This document shows positions 46,533-56,857 of a stretch of 64,000 nucleotides of DNA, piece by piece. Where the stretch lies: assembly GCF_014898095.1 (NCBI RefSeq), contig NZ_CP062946.1:2046001-2110000 (forward strand), read 5' to 3'. Made by a program: the position numbers and the translations under genes. This stretch comes from Thalassotalea sp. LPB0316. Lineage in GTDB: Bacteria; Pseudomonadota; Gammaproteobacteria; Enterobacterales; Alteromonadaceae. Within the stretch, counting starts at the first letter, position 1, and each line of letters opens with the position of its first letter. Below the pieces are notes generated by a model, which was not told where the DNA came from, did not search any database, and was given only the letters and a program-made list of their open reading frames with translations.

Positions 46533-47861
46533 TTAACTTGCGCTTAACTTAAGCTTGCTTTGAATGTGCTCAAGCTTTTGCTCATTGAGTGTATATTTCG
46601 CCATGACCGCTGCCGCAAGATATGAGCCTAGCGCCGGCAGTATGGTAAAGCTGAGTAAGATCCCATCTTTAGTTGCTTGCGTTTGCTCAATATTAGGTTG
46701 GTAGTCATAAAATGCCATTAACCAGCCAGCAAACGCGCCGCCAAGTGCCACGCCCATTTTTATGAAAAAGATCACGCCAGAATAGACCAGGCCGGTGATG
46801 CGAACACCTGTTTTTTCATGGCCGTAATCTATGGTATCCGCCATTTTGGCCCACAGTAACGGCGTTGCCATATCTAGGAAAAACTTCCATAAAATAAAGG
46901 CGGCAAAAGCTAAAACGATTTGATCGGGTTTAATAAAGTAGGCCAGGGCACAAATTGTCGCCGCAATGACTTGCAAGCTGATATACGCTTTAATTTTACA
47001 AACTCGCTGTGCTAGTGGTTGTGCAACGGCACAACCTACCATTGAAGCAAAGACACCCGCGGTGATAAATGGCGTCATTAACGTTTCATCACCTAAATAG
47101 TATTTTACGTAGTATACGGCTAGGGTGAATTTTAACACTTGCCCTGAAAGCAAAAATAGCGCAACTAAACACAAGATACGCCATTGATCATTTTGCCAAA
47201 GATGTTTGAGTGACGCGAAAAAAGCCAGCGATTGATCTTTAGGCTGTTCAATGCGTTCTTTCGTGCCAGCAAAACACAAAATAAACAAAATAAAGCCAAG
47301 AATACTCATCGCTGTCATAGCGAGTTGGTAACCTTTAGCATCATCGCCTTGGCCAAAAAATTCAACTAAAGGCATGGTACATGCGGCGACAATTAAGCCA
47401 CCTAACATACCAAAAACAAATCGATATGACTGCACCGTAACGCGCTCTTTTGCATCTGCGGTTAATACACCGCCTAGTGCACAATAAGGAATGTTAATCG
47501 CGGTATAGGCAATCATTAATAAACTGTAGGTGGTAAAGCAGTAGATGATTTTTGCGTTACCTTCTAAATCAGGTGTGGTAAAGGCTAACACGCTAATGAT
47601 CGCGAACGGTAGTGCTAACCATAATAAGTATGGGCGATAGTGGCCCCAACGGGTTTGGGTTCTATCGGCGATAGAGCCCATTAATGGATCAGTTACGGCA
47701 TCGAAGATTCTTACTGCTAGAAACATAGTGCCCACAACGGCGGCATCTAAACCGACAACGTCAGTATAATAGAGCATGAGGAAGGTCATCACCGTTTGAA
47801 AAATAATATTACTAGCGGTGTCTCCCAAGCCATAGGCGATTTTTTCTTTTACACTGATCAT
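46533..47861 (-). CDS. GPH-family (MelB-like) sugar:cation symporter
   Basis: 442 residues, twelve membrane segments. The N-terminus KEKIAYGLGDTASNIIFQTVMTFLMLYYTD and loop DPLMGSIADRTQTRWGHYRPYLLW are diagnostic of the glycoside-pentoside-hexuronide family. It probably imports a glycoside for the GH1 enzyme encoded 33 bases upstream. Cation and sugar specificity cannot be read from sequence. Confidence 0.9.
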   Translation of the reverse strand: MISVKEKIAYGLGDTASNIIFQTVMTFLMLYYTDVVGLDAAVVGTMFLAVRIFDAVTDPLMGSIADRTQTRWGHYRPYLLWLALPFAIISVLAFTTPDLEGNAKIIYCFTTYSLLMIAYTAINIPYCALGGVLTADAKERVTVQSYRFVFGMLGGLIVAACTMPLVEFFGQGDDAKGYQLAMTAMSILGFILFILCFAGTKERIEQPKDQSLAFFASLKHLWQNDQWRILCLVALFLLSGQVLKFTLAVYYVKYYLGDETLMTPFITAGVFASMVGCAVAQPLAQRVCKIKAYISLQVIAATICALAYFIKPDQIVLAFAAFILWKFFLDMATPLLWAKMADTIDYGHEKTGVRITGLVYSGVIFFIKMGVALGGAFAGWLMAFYDYQPNIEQTQATKDGILLSFTILPALGSYLAAAVMAKYTLNEQKLEHIQSKLKLSAS

Positions 47862-47894
47862 ATGCTTTATTCTTATCGTTATTTTAATCGTTGT

Positions 47895-49226
47895 TTAATG
47901 GCGCGATGTGATGAGATCGCGGTAAGCTAAGCCACTTTGTTTTATAGTACGCTGTTGGCTTTGATAATCAACGTAAACAATACCAAAGCGTTTTAAGTAG
48001 CCTTCCGCCCATTCAAAGTTGTCCATTAAGCTCCAAGCAAAGTAGCCCTGAATATCAACACCTTGCTCAATTGCGTCGTTAACGGCATTTAAATGGGCTT
48101 GATAGTAATCAACGCGATCTTGGTCATTGACTACGCCACGTTCAATAACGTCAGCCATCGCCGCACCATTTTCGGTAATAAATATCGGTGGTAGAGTATA
48201 GCGCTGATCGAGATCTGTTAATAAATTGGTAAACGCTTGCGGGTATATTTCCCAGCCAATGTCGGTTAGTGGCGCTGGCGGTGGTAACTGTTCGAAAATT
48301 TCTTCATTGTGCGCTCGATAAATAGCACGAGTGTAGAAGTTGATCCCCAAGAAATCGATATTTTGCCCGATTATCTCCATATCGCCATCATGAATGTCAG
48401 GCTGATGTGCTTGCGGTAATTGATTGATAATTTCAGGGTAGCATTTGTCAAAAATTGGTTTGATGTACCATTGGTTGAAGTAGTCATCGGCAAAATGGGT
48501 GGCGTCAATATCTGCTTGTTTATCAGTCGCGCTGTAACACGGGGTAAAGTTAAGCACGATACCGTTTTTCGCATGAGGTGCATTGCGCTTTAATACCTGC
48601 ATAGCAAGGCCGTGCGCGAGCAATAAATGGTGAGCGGCTTTTCTACCGTATTCTTTACCGACTTTACCTGGTGCATGTATACCAACTTCATAGCCTAAAT
48701 ACGAGCTACAAAACGGCTCGTTTAAGGTCGCATAGGAATAGACGCGGTCACCAAAAGCTTTAGTGACAAGGTCTACATAATGAGCAAAAGCATAAGCGGT
48801 ATCTCGATTCAACCAACCACCGTTGTCTTCGTGGTGTTGTGGTAGATCCCAGTGATAAAGGGTGACATAAGGCTTAATATTTCTCGCATTTAACGCATCC
48901 AAAATATTAATGTAAAAGTCGACACCTGCTTGATTCAATTCGCCATCGCGAGTAATTAACCGAGGCCATGACAGTGATAAACGGTAGGCATCTACGCCCA
49001 AACTGGCAATTAATTCAATATCTTGTTGCCACAGGCTGAAGTGATCACACGCAATATCACCATTAGAGCCGTCTGCTACTTTGCCAGGCGTCGCACAAAA
49101 AGTATCCCAAATACAGGGCAGTCGATGCTCAACACCACCTTCAATTTGAAAAGAAGCCGTAGCTACGCCATAGGTAAATTGTTTAGCCAACATTTTAGAG
49201 CCTTGTGGCAGGGTGTATTGAGCCAT
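47895..49226 (-). CDS. GH1 beta-glucosidase
   Basis: 443 residues, no signal peptide, so cytoplasmic. Both catalytic glutamates are in place: acid/base E170 in TLNEPF and nucleophile E352 in ITENGAA. The N-terminal FTYGVATASFQIEGG is the family signature. It should hydrolyse beta-glucosides such as cellobiose, laminaribiose or aryl glucosides imported by the adjacent symporter. Two LacI-type operators lie 48 and 105 bases upstream of the ATG. Confidence 0.94.
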   Translation of the reverse strand: MAQYTLPQGSKMLAKQFTYGVATASFQIEGGVEHRLPCIWDTFCATPGKVADGSNGDIACDHFSLWQQDIELIASLGVDAYRLSLSWPRLITRDGELNQAGVDFYINILDALNARNIKPYVTLYHWDLPQHHEDNGGWLNRDTAYAFAHYVDLVTKAFGDRVYSYATLNEPFCSSYLGYEVGIHAPGKVGKEYGRKAAHHLLLAHGLAMQVLKRNAPHAKNGIVLNFTPCYSATDKQADIDATHFADDYFNQWYIKPIFDKCYPEIINQLPQAHQPDIHDGDMEIIGQNIDFLGINFYTRAIYRAHNEEIFEQLPPPAPLTDIGWEIYPQAFTNLLTDLDQRYTLPPIFITENGAAMADVIERGVVNDQDRVDYYQAHLNAVNDAIEQGVDIQGYFAWSLMDNFEWAEGYLKRFGIVYVDYQSQQRTIKQSGLAYRDLITSRH

Positions 49227-49273
49227 GGTAAAGCCTTTTTATCACAGAGATTGAATTTATTATTTTACTTTTT

Positions 49274-49287
49274 TGAAAGCGCTTACA
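49274..49287. promoter_or_regulatory. LacI-family operator 1 (GH1/MFS divergent region)
   Basis: TGAAAGCGCTTACA, a near-perfect 14-bp palindrome with the CG-centred AAGCGCTT core typical of LacI-family operators. It lies 48 bases upstream of the GH1 start. Confidence 0.8.
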
Positions 49288-49330
49288 AAAATATTTGAAA
49301 AAAAATACCAAGTGGTATTTAATGAATGAG

Positions 49331-49344
49331 TGAAAGCGCTTACA
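49331..49344. promoter_or_regulatory. LacI-family operator 2 (GH1/MFS divergent region)
   Basis: TGAAAGCGCTTACA again, identical to operator 1 and 57 bases from it, between the GH1 gene and the divergent MFS gene. Pairing of two sites suggests cooperative binding or separate control of the two promoters. Confidence 0.8.
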
Positions 49345-49461
49345 TTTTTGTTAGGGTAGTTTGAAATCTAGAAAAGGTCAATAACTTTAGTGCTCGATAC
49401 CAAAGCAAATACGTCATACACTTAGCGCAATAAATTTACAATTAAAATAATAGGGTTAACT

Positions 49462-50721
49462 ATGTCGGGTTTTTCAGCAAATTCTGTCCATTCCCCAGGG
49501 AATGGCAATGCAGCCGGTCAAGCGAATTATACATTTGCGCTCACCTCGCTAACATCACTGTTCTTTATGTGGGGATTTATTACCTGCTTAAATGACATTT
49601 TAATACCACATCTCAAGGCAGTATTTGATTTGAGCTATACCCAAGCTATGCTCATTCAATTCTGCTTTTTTGGTGCTTATTTTCTGGTATCGCTACCGGC
49701 AGGTAAACTAGTTAAATCGGTTGGTTATCAAAAAGGTATTGTTATCGGGTTAATTATTGCAGCTTGTGGTTGTTTGGGCTTTTACCCTGCAGCAAGTATG
49801 CAAAGTTATCCGGTATTCTTATTTGCTTTGTTTGTTTTAGCGAGTGGGATTACGATTTTACAAGTATCTGCAAACCCGTATGTCAGTATTCTTGGTAAGC
49901 CAGAAACGGCCTCTTCTCGGTTAACAATGACCCAAGCCTTCAACTCACTGGGCACAACCGTAGCGCCGTTTTTTGGCGCGTACTTGATCTTAGAACAAGC
50001 CGGCCATGAAGTGGCTAATTCAGCAGAATCAGTGCAAACTCCTTATCTACTGTTGGCGGCAATGTTACTCGTGCTTGCCGCGATTTTTGCCTATTTAAAG
50101 TTACCTAATATGCACGAAGAAGAGGAGCAAGAAGAGCAAGTTCAAGGCAGTGCGTGGCAACACAAGCATTTAGTCTTAGGCGCTGTCGGTATTTTTGTTT
50201 ACGTTGGTGCGGAGGTATCGATTGGTAGCTTCTTAGTTAACTTCTTAGGTGAAGAAAATATCGCAGGCTTAGAAGAAGCAAATGCGGCGAAATACATCGC
50301 TTATTACTGGGGCGGTGCGATGGTAGGGCGCTTTATTGGTGCTGGTGTTATGCAAAAAATTGCAGCGGGTAAAGTGTTGGCATTTAATGCCGTTGCCGCA
50401 ATGGCGCTATTGCTAGTCACCATGATGACGGAAGGTCACATCGCTATGTGGTCGATTCTCCTTGTTGGTTTGTGCAACTCAATTATGTTCCCAACGATTT
50501 TTAGTTTAGCGATAACTGGCTTGGGGCGTCATACGTCACAAGGTTCAGGCATTTTGTGTTTAGCTATTGTCGGTGGTGCGATTGTGCCGCTCTTCCAAGG
50601 TATGCTTGCCGATAGCATTGGTATTCAAGCCTCATTCATTTTACCGGTATTTTGTTACGCCTATATCGCGTACTACGGCCTTGTCGGTTCAAAACCACAA
50701 GTTAACTCAACGACAGCATAG
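49462..50721 (+). CDS. Sugar MFS permease (GluP/FucP-type)
   Basis: 419 residues with about twelve membrane segments. [24 protein letters not shown] and the [15 protein letters not shown] segment are signatures of the glucose/galactose transporter (GluP)/FucP group, H+- or Na+-coupled monosaccharide importers. It probably takes up glucose released by the GH3 lipoprotein encoded 9 bases downstream. It is divergent from the GH1 operon and shares the operator region. Confidence 0.9.
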   Translation: MSGFSANSVHSPGNGNAAGQANYTFALTSLTSLFFMWGFITCLNDILIPHLKAVFDLSYTQAMLIQFCFFGAYFLVSLPAGKLVKSVGYQKGIVIGLIIAACGCLGFYPAASMQSYPVFLFALFVLASGITILQVSANPYVSILGKPETASSRLTMTQAFNSLGTTVAPFFGAYLILEQAGHEVANSAESVQTPYLLLAAMLLVLAAIFAYLKLPNMHEEEEQEEQVQGSAWQHKHLVLGAVGIFVYVGAEVSIGSFLVNFLGEENIAGLEEANAAKYIAYYWGGAMVGRFIGAGVMQKIAAGKVLAFNAVAAMALLLVTMMTEGHIAMWSILLVGLCNSIMFPTIFSLAITGLGRHTSQGSGILCLAIVGGAIVPLFQGMLADSIGIQASFILPVFCYAYIAYYGLVGSKPQVNSTTA

Positions 50722-50730
50722 GACGGGGTA

Positions 50731-53319
50731 ATGAGAACAACACTAAAACCTTTAGCATTATTGGTTGCGCTAGCTGCCGTTTCGGGTTGCTCAAAAGAGC
50801 AGGCGACGAATGATGGCCAAGCACTAAAAGCACAAGAACCGCAAGCGAGTGAGCAACAAGCGCTCAATATTGATATTTGGCCAACACTTGATTTCGAAGT
50901 CAAACAAGACGCTGAAGTTGAAGCTAGCGTTAAATCACTACTTTCAACCATGACATTAGAGCAAAAAGTTGCTCAGATGATCCAACCAGAAATTCGCGAT
51001 ATCACGGTTGAAGATATGCGCAAATACGGCTTTGGCTCTTATTTAAATGGCGGTGGTTCGTTTCCGAACAATAATAAGCAATCAACACCACAAGATTGGA
51101 TCAACTTAGCAGAAGCCATGTATCAAGCATCAATTGATGATTCACTTGATGGCTCTACTATTCCAACGATGTGGGGCACTGATGCCGTTCACGGCCACAA
51201 CAATGTGATTGGCGCGACGTTATTTCCACATAACATTGGCTTAGGAGCGATGAACAACCCTGAGCTCATTGAAAAAATCGCCGAAATAACCGCCAAAGAA
51301 GTGATGGTGACGGGTATTGATTGGGTATTTGCACCAACGGTTGCCGTCGCCAGAGACGATCGCTGGGGCAGAACCTATGAAAGTTACTCGGAAGATCCTG
51401 CGATTGTAAAAGCATACTCAAAAGCCATTGTTAAAGGCTTGCAAGGTCATGCGGACGGTGACTTTTTAAGCGATAAGCGCGTAATCAGTACTGTGAAGCA
51501 CTTCTTAGGCGATGGCGGTACTGAAAAAGGTGATGATCAAGGTGATAACATTGCCAGTGAGCAAGCGTTATTTGATATTCACGCTCAAGGTTATGTTGGT
51601 GGCTTAACCGCAGGCTCTCAGTCGGTAATGGCGTCATTTAACAGCTGGCACGGCGAAAAAATTCATGGCAAGAAATACCTGTTAACGGATGTGCTAAAAG
51701 ACAAAATGGGTTTTGACGGCTTTGTTGTTGGCGACTGGAATGGCCACGGTCAAATTCAAGGCTGTACGAACGACAATTGCCCGCAAGCAGTCAACGCGGG
51801 TTTAGATATGTATATGGTGCCAACGTCAGCGTGGAAGCCGTTGTATGAAAATACCATTGCACAGGTGAAATCTGGCATTATCAGCCAAGCGAGAATTGAT
51901 GATGCGGTTAGCCGTATTTTACGCGTAAAAATTCGCGCTGGTTTATTTGAAAAGCCAAGTCCGGCGAACCGTCAGTACTCAGGTAAAACTGAGCTAATTG
52001 GCGCACAGGCACATCGTGATATTGCCCGCCAAGCAGTGCGCGAATCTTTAGTCTTGTTAAAGAATAAAGATAACTTATTACCCTTAGCGCCTAAACAACA
52101 CGTGCTTGTAGCTGGCAATGGTGCTGATAATATCGGCAAGCAATCTGGTGGCTGGACAGTAACGTGGCAGGGCACTGGTAACAACAATAATGACTTTCCA
52201 GGTGGTACATCAATCTATGATGGCATTGCTCAAAAAGTAACTGCTGCTGGCGGTAAAGTAACACTTAACGTTGAAGGCGAATACCAAGAAAAACCAGATG
52301 TCGCCATTGTCGTGTTTGGCGAAGATCCTTATGCCGAAGGTCACGGCGATCGCGATAACCTTGATTATCAGCGCGGTGAAAAAACCGATTTAGCTTTGTT
52401 AACTAAACTAAAAGCGCAAGGCATTCCTGTTGTTTCTGTGTTTATTAGTGGTCGCCCGATGTGGGTTAATGCTGAGCTTAACGCGTCAACAGCATTTGTC
52501 GCAGCTTGGTTGCCAGGCTCAGAAGGTGTTGGCGTGTCTGATGTACTATTTACCGAGGCCAATGGCGATGTCGCTTATGACTTCACGGGTAAATTATCAT
52601 TCTCTTGGCCTAATTCAGCTAACCAAGCCGTGTTAAATAAAGGTGATGATGATTATCAACCATTACTGCCTTACGGTTTTGGTTTGAAGTATGGTGATGA
52701 AAATGTCTTAGCAGATAATTTAAATGCTGAATTAGCGATTGATGAAGCAGCATTGCAAAAGCGGGTATTTTTCGACGGTAAAATGCACAAGCCGTGGTTA
52801 ATGTGGTTGTTTTCTGCCGATCAACAATTACAACCTAATGCCAACACTCATAGCTTGGCAGGGTTAACTTATCGTACGGTTGACCGCCTTGTGCAAGAAG
52901 ACTCGATTCAATTAACGTTTAACGGCACAGAAAAAGCGGGTATTCGCTTAGTGAGTAAAAGCAACTTTAGAGAAGATTTACGCTCAGCGATAGAGCAAAA
53001 TGGCAAGCTGTCATTTATGGTGAATGTCTTAGAAAAGCCTACGGCACCTGTTATTGTGAGTATGGCTTGTCAAAAAGCGGAAAGCCCTGATGATAACTGT
53101 GGCGCAGCCATCGACGTGACTGAAAATCTCAGTGGTCGTTTACATCACGGTTGGTCACAAGCATCAATTGACTTAGCTTGTTTTGCTAACAAAGGCATGA
53201 GCTTTGGTGATTTGGTTGCACCGTTTGAGTTAACAACGACGGGTAAAGCAACAATCCAGATTGGCAGTGTAATGTTCGAGCCTCAGCCAAAATCTGCGGA
53301 GAGCATTACTTGCCAGTAA
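50731..53319 (+). CDS. GH3 beta-glucosidase lipoprotein
   Basis: 862 residues with a lipoprotein signal (lipobox VSGC, Cys20, then Ser), so probably anchored in the outer membrane facing the periplasm. The GH3 N-terminal domain carries nucleophile D335 in VVGDWNGHG and the KHFLGDGGTEKGDDQGDN segment. The alpha/beta sandwich domain follows (VVFGEDPYAEGHGDRDNL with the likely acid/base Glu region). A C-terminal beta domain of about 170 residues resembles the ExoP/1,4-beta-glucan glucohydrolase form from marine Pseudoalteromonas. It likely releases glucose from beta-glucan oligomers. Ends with a strong terminator. Confidence 0.93.
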   Translation: MRTTLKPLALLVALAAVSGCSKEQATNDGQALKAQEPQASEQQALNIDIWPTLDFEVKQDAEVEASVKSLLSTMTLEQKVAQMIQPEIRDITVEDMRKYGFGSYLNGGGSFPNNNKQSTPQDWINLAEAMYQASIDDSLDGSTIPTMWGTDAVHGHNNVIGATLFPHNIGLGAMNNPELIEKIAEITAKEVMVTGIDWVFAPTVAVARDDRWGRTYESYSEDPAIVKAYSKAIVKGLQGHADGDFLSDKRVISTVKHFLGDGGTEKGDDQGDNIASEQALFDIHAQGYVGGLTAGSQSVMASFNSWHGEKIHGKKYLLTDVLKDKMGFDGFVVGDWNGHGQIQGCTNDNCPQAVNAGLDMYMVPTSAWKPLYENTIAQVKSGIISQARIDDAVSRILRVKIRAGLFEKPSPANRQYSGKTELIGAQAHRDIARQAVRESLVLLKNKDNLLPLAPKQHVLVAGNGADNIGKQSGGWTVTWQGTGNNNNDFPGGTSIYDGIAQKVTAAGGKVTLNVEGEYQEKPDVAIVVFGEDPYAEGHGDRDNLDYQRGEKTDLALLTKLKAQGIPVVSVFISGRPMWVNAELNASTAFVAAWLPGSEGVGVSDVLFTEANGDVAYDFTGKLSFSWPNSANQAVLNKGDDDYQPLLPYGFGLKYGDENVLADNLNAELAIDEAALQKRVFFDGKMHKPWLMWLFSADQQLQPNANTHSLAGLTYRTVDRLVQEDSIQLTFNGTEKAGIRLVSKSNFREDLRSAIEQNGKLSFMVNVLEKPTAPVIVSMACQKAESPDDNCGAAIDVTENLSGRLHHGWSQASIDLACFANKGMSFGDLVAPFELTTTGKATIQIGSVMFEPQPKSAESITCQ

Positions 53320-53346
53320 TCGAGTCGCTGTAAACACCTCAAAGAC

Positions 53347-53386
53347 AAAAAGGCTAGTGTCGGTAATGGCACTAGCCTTTTTTTTT
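53347..53386 (+). terminator. Terminator of the MFS-GH3 operon
   Basis: Perfect 13-bp stem AAAAAGGCTAGTG/CACTAGCCTTTTT with a 10-base loop and a long T-run, 28 bases past the GH3 stop. Confidence 0.92.
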
Positions 53387-53441
53387 GCGTATTTGACTAT
53401 TTCAACTAGTCTGTATTGAAACAATAAATAAGGACGTTGTC

Positions 53442-54620
53442 ATGTATCGTACATATGGTTTTTGCTTTTTACTGATGTGGTTTAGTAATCAGTTAGTCGC
53501 GTATCAATTTGAAGTAGAGAATGTTGAGTTGGCGGGCAAGGAGTCGCCTATTCATGAACAAATGACTTTACTAGCTGCTCTATGTTATTTAAACAATACA
53601 AGTGAAATGCCCAGGAATTGTTTATCTAAAGATCTGGTAATTAACGATGTTGATCTTGTCTACCCGAATAGTTCTCTTACCACGACCGGTGAGCCTGTAT
53701 TTGTTCAAGACTTAATGCGAGCATCTCGTTGGTCAGATGATCCAACGAGACTATCTAAAGCCGGTAATAAGCGAAAAACAGCGCTAAAGTCAATTGGTAC
53801 AACAGCATCTGCTTGTGTCTTTTTGCGGCCTACTTGGCGTTTCCCCTTTGTCTATCGTTCAGATATGAGGAGGAGCATTTTGGGCGGGCTATTTTGCAGT
53901 AGCCATTACGGTAGTATGCAGTTTTTGCATTCAATGTCTTCTCGCTCTGCTGACTACAGTTTTAATCCTGAACCTATGACCACTTCGTTAAATAAAGCAA
54001 AAGCATGGGGGAGTTTTACTATGGACTTTTTTAGGGATAAAACGTTAAAAAATGAGGACTTTTGTAGTTATTTCGAGGGTATATTAAACGACGACACAAA
54101 AATAGCACAACACGAGTTTGCGCAGGTATTTAAACTCAATAGCGCGGTGTTAAGTCAAGGTCGAGATAAAAGCCAATTTCATTGCAACGATGCTGTTACA
54201 TTGCGTTTTCTATTTAATAATGAGTGTACGGACCCATTCAGTAGTACTGACTGTAACATTATTCATGATGATAAAAAGCTTGAAATAGCTGCCTTAGGTG
54301 CCTTGTTACACATGATACAAGATGCTTATTCAACCTCACACACACAGCGTGTAAATGATTTACAACCTGAGCATATCAATACAGTGTATTGTAAAACGGT
54401 GAGTGAGTTTTACGAGTATAATGCCCAGCACAAGCATGGTGTGCAACATGCAGACAGTGATAAGCCACCAATTTCTTTCGATGAGTCGTGTTATCAATCA
54501 GAAAACCCCATTTTGGATCCTATTACTGCGTCGGCAATTGCAATTTGGTATGCAATGCAAACAGAACAACCTGAATTTTCCATTGAAAGTTTCTTGGCCA
54601 AACATGTTTATGGTGAATAA
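53442..54620 (+). CDS. Exported protein with phospholipase C/P1 nuclease-like histidine motif
   Basis: 392 residues with a signal peptide (to about VAYQ, residue 20). I do not recognise a named family. Two features recall the zinc-dependent phospholipase C/S1-P1 nuclease fold: an early H38 in IHEQMTLLAALCY, and the late helix H290-MIQD294-AYSTSH300. The latter has the HxxxD...H spacing used for metal binding in that superfamily. The protein also has about nine Cys, fitting an exported disulphide-bonded protein. It is a solo gene between a GH3 terminator and a converging DUF6445 gene, with an AT-richer, less regular codon use than its neighbours (impression only). Confidence 0.6.
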   Translation: MYRTYGFCFLLMWFSNQLVAYQFEVENVELAGKESPIHEQMTLLAALCYLNNTSEMPRNCLSKDLVINDVDLVYPNSSLTTTGEPVFVQDLMRASRWSDDPTRLSKAGNKRKTALKSIGTTASACVFLRPTWRFPFVYRSDMRRSILGGLFCSSHYGSMQFLHSMSSRSADYSFNPEPMTTSLNKAKAWGSFTMDFFRDKTLKNEDFCSYFEGILNDDTKIAQHEFAQVFKLNSAVLSQGRDKSQFHCNDAVTLRFLFNNECTDPFSSTDCNIIHDDKKLEIAALGALLHMIQDAYSTSHTQRVNDLQPEHINTVYCKTVSEFYEYNAQHKHGVQHADSDKPPISFDESCYQSENPILDPITASAIAIWYAMQTEQPEFSIESFLAKHVYGE

Positions 54621-54655
54621 TTAAAGCAAAGATAACGCTGTAAACCGTGTATAGG

Positions 54656-55354
54656 TTATTTGTACTCAATGAAAATATTGCTGGTGAGGCGGGCTAGTTC
54701 AAGCTGACTAGTGACGTCTTTGTCAACATCGACCATCGTTGAATGCAGCAATTTACCTGGATAGATCACCACGCGGTTGGCTTTGTATTCAATCTGATAA
54801 TAGCAGTCAAATTGCGCGGTTGATTGATTCGGGTAACCCTGCTTAGGCTCACCAAAATCCTCTATTTCTTGTTGGCAGATCGATAGGTAGTGTTCAATAC
54901 GTTGATCATCTATTGATTCAAAGCCGGTTGCTTTATGGCGAAATAAGCCAGTGCCACCGTGTGGTTGCTCATTTAGATAATGCAACACGGCAAAATAGTG
55001 CTCGTGGGTGCTATCAAAATGGGGCAGGCGTTGTAATAACGAAAGCTCGCTCTCGTCTAGCGTGATCATCGAATAGTAGGTATCGAGTACTTTGAGCTGT
55101 TTGTTTTTCGGGATTTGATAAATGTCGTAAAGGGCTAAATAAATGCTTTGCAGCGCTTTAATGACATACTCTTTTGGTAGTTTTGCTCGTAAGCCGGGGT
55201 AATAGCTGTGCTCGTCTGGGGCAAAATTATCCAGCGTCGTTGGCTTTTGGGCAGATATCGGAAAGTTATCAATTATGACAACAGGCGTGTTTTCTATGCC
55301 AACACGCACTATTGTCATGGTTATGCCGTTATCTAAGCTTAGGCGCTGTGCCAT
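54656..55354 (-). CDS. DUF6445 family protein (2OG-oxygenase-like)
   Basis: 232 residues, no signal peptide. The central part has H112-F-D114 (LPHFDSTHEHYFAVLHYLN), GGTGLFRHKATG and a later LLHSTMVD. That order (HxD ... H) resembles 2-oxoglutarate/Fe(II) oxygenases such as prolyl hydroxylase-like proteins. The call to DUF6445 is from memory of proteins next to tryptophan-halogenase genes. The stop of the halogenase-like gene is TAA at 55358-55360 and this ATG starts at 55354, so the two are translationally linked. The substrate is unknown. Confidence 0.7.
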   Translation of the reverse strand: MAQRLSLDNGITMTIVRVGIENTPVVIIDNFPISAQKPTTLDNFAPDEHSYYPGLRAKLPKEYVIKALQSIYLALYDIYQIPKNKQLKVLDTYYSMITLDESELSLLQRLPHFDSTHEHYFAVLHYLNEQPHGGTGLFRHKATGFESIDDQRIEHYLSICQQEIEDFGEPKQGYPNQSTAQFDCYYQIEYKANRVVIYPGKLLHSTMVDVDKDVTSQLELARLTSNIFIEYK

Positions 55355-55357
55355 CAA

Positions 55358-56848
55358 TTACATTGCCTTAGATTTACAATAGTGATTGATAAAATCGAGA
55401 TGATTTGGCCACTGTGCCACTTTCTTTGCGGTACCGTCTTTAATGCGGTTGAGGAACAGTTTGAGTTCGTCGTCTGACATTTGATCAACAATAGGGTGGT
55501 ATTGCTCTGGGATCAAGCCCTGACCCACCATCACTTGGATCCATGAATTTAAGCCGAATAAATCGTCTGGTTTTTTATAAACTTGTGCGCTTTTGCCAAA
55601 GAGTTCCATACGGTGTTTTAGGCTATCCGTGATCGGCATACTCTTACAGTAACGCCAAAACTTAGAGTCGGTGCGCTCGGTTAAGTGATAGTGCAAAATA
55701 ATAAAATCGCGAATATTGTCGCACTCGGCTTTGGTTTGTGCGTTAAACTCGTCAATATCAGCTTGGTTGATTCCGCGATTTGGCATTAACTGCATCAAGC
55801 GAACGATGGCGCGTTGGAATAGATGAATACCGGTCGATTCTAACGGCTCAATAAAGCCGCTCGATAAACCAACGGCGATACAGTTTTTATTCCAATGTTT
55901 TAACCTTGTCCCTGTTTTGTATTTGATCACGCGAGGCTGATTAATCGGTTTGCCTTCAATGTTGTTAAGCAAGAACTCAATCGCTTCGTCATCACTCATA
56001 TATTTACTACAAAACACTAAACCATTACCGGTTCTATTTTGCAGTGGAATTCGCCATTGCCAACCAGATTCACGGGCAATCGAGCGGGTATAAGGGACTG
56101 GCTCACCAACAGATTCAGTTTGCACGGCAACGGCTCTATCGCAGGGTAAGTAGTGGCTCCAGTCTTCGTAACCAGTATGCAGAGCATCTTCAATTAATAG
56201 CCCTCTAAAGCCGGTACAGTCAAGGAATAAATCGCCTTCAACGACTTGGCCTGAGGCAAGCGTTAATGACTCGATATAACCACTTTTGGAGCATAAATTT
56301 ACCTCTTGAATTTTACCTTCAACGCGTTTCGCGCCGTGTGCTTCGGCAATGTTTCTCAAATACTTAGCATAAAGGCCTGCGTCCAAGTGGTAGGCGTGAT
56401 TAAGATCTTGATTTGCCATTACGGCAAAGCGCCCCTCTCTAGCAGCTAAGTGCTCAGGGCAGTAATCGCCAATGTCGCTAGCAATGCCTTGTTGTAGGCC
56501 TTTTAACCAAAAGTGCTGAAAGCCACAAGCCCAGCAATCTTGGCCGAGAAAACCAAATGAGTGAATATAATCTTGATTAACGTCTTTCCAGTTTTCAAAT
56601 GAAATACCGAGCTTAAAGGTCGCATTAGTTGCCGCCATGAAGTCTTTTTCTTCTATACCGAGCAAGCGATGAAAAATATGCAGGGTAGGGATGGTCGCTT
56701 CGCCAACGCCAACGGTTGGGATGTCGTCTGACTCAACGAGGATAACGTCTAGGTTTTTGCCTAGGAGTTTGGCAAAAGCAGCTGCCGCCATCCAACCAGC
56801 GGTGCCACCACCAGCAATTACAAGTCGTTTAATGGGTTTGTTATTCAT
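55358..56848 (-). CDS. Flavin-dependent tryptophan-halogenase-like protein 1
   Basis: 496 residues, PF04820 family. FAD-binding GGGTAGWMAAA lies at the N-terminus, and the catalytic Lys is at residue 79, as in PrnA (NATFKLGISFENW). W263-x-W265-x-I-P (GWQWRIPLQ) is the signature of flavin halogenases. GFIEPLESTG carries the catalytic Glu region. All hallmark residues for HOCl/chloramine chemistry are therefore present. No flavin reductase or biosynthetic cluster is nearby; the partners are a TonB receptor, SapC and a cupin, so the substrate is unlikely to be a classical antibiotic precursor. Confidence 0.88.
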   Translation of the reverse strand: MNNKPIKRLVIAGGGTAGWMAAAAFAKLLGKNLDVILVESDDIPTVGVGEATIPTLHIFHRLLGIEEKDFMAATNATFKLGISFENWKDVNQDYIHSFGFLGQDCWACGFQHFWLKGLQQGIASDIGDYCPEHLAAREGRFAVMANQDLNHAYHLDAGLYAKYLRNIAEAHGAKRVEGKIQEVNLCSKSGYIESLTLASGQVVEGDLFLDCTGFRGLLIEDALHTGYEDWSHYLPCDRAVAVQTESVGEPVPYTRSIARESGWQWRIPLQNRTGNGLVFCSKYMSDDEAIEFLLNNIEGKPINQPRVIKYKTGTRLKHWNKNCIAVGLSSGFIEPLESTGIHLFQRAIVRLMQLMPNRGINQADIDEFNAQTKAECDNIRDFIILHYHLTERTDSKFWRYCKSMPITDSLKHRMELFGKSAQVYKKPDDLFGLNSWIQVMVGQGLIPEQYHPIVDQMSDDELKLFLNRIKDGTAKKVAQWPNHLDFINHYCKSKAM

Positions 56849-56857
56849 AGGAAACTC

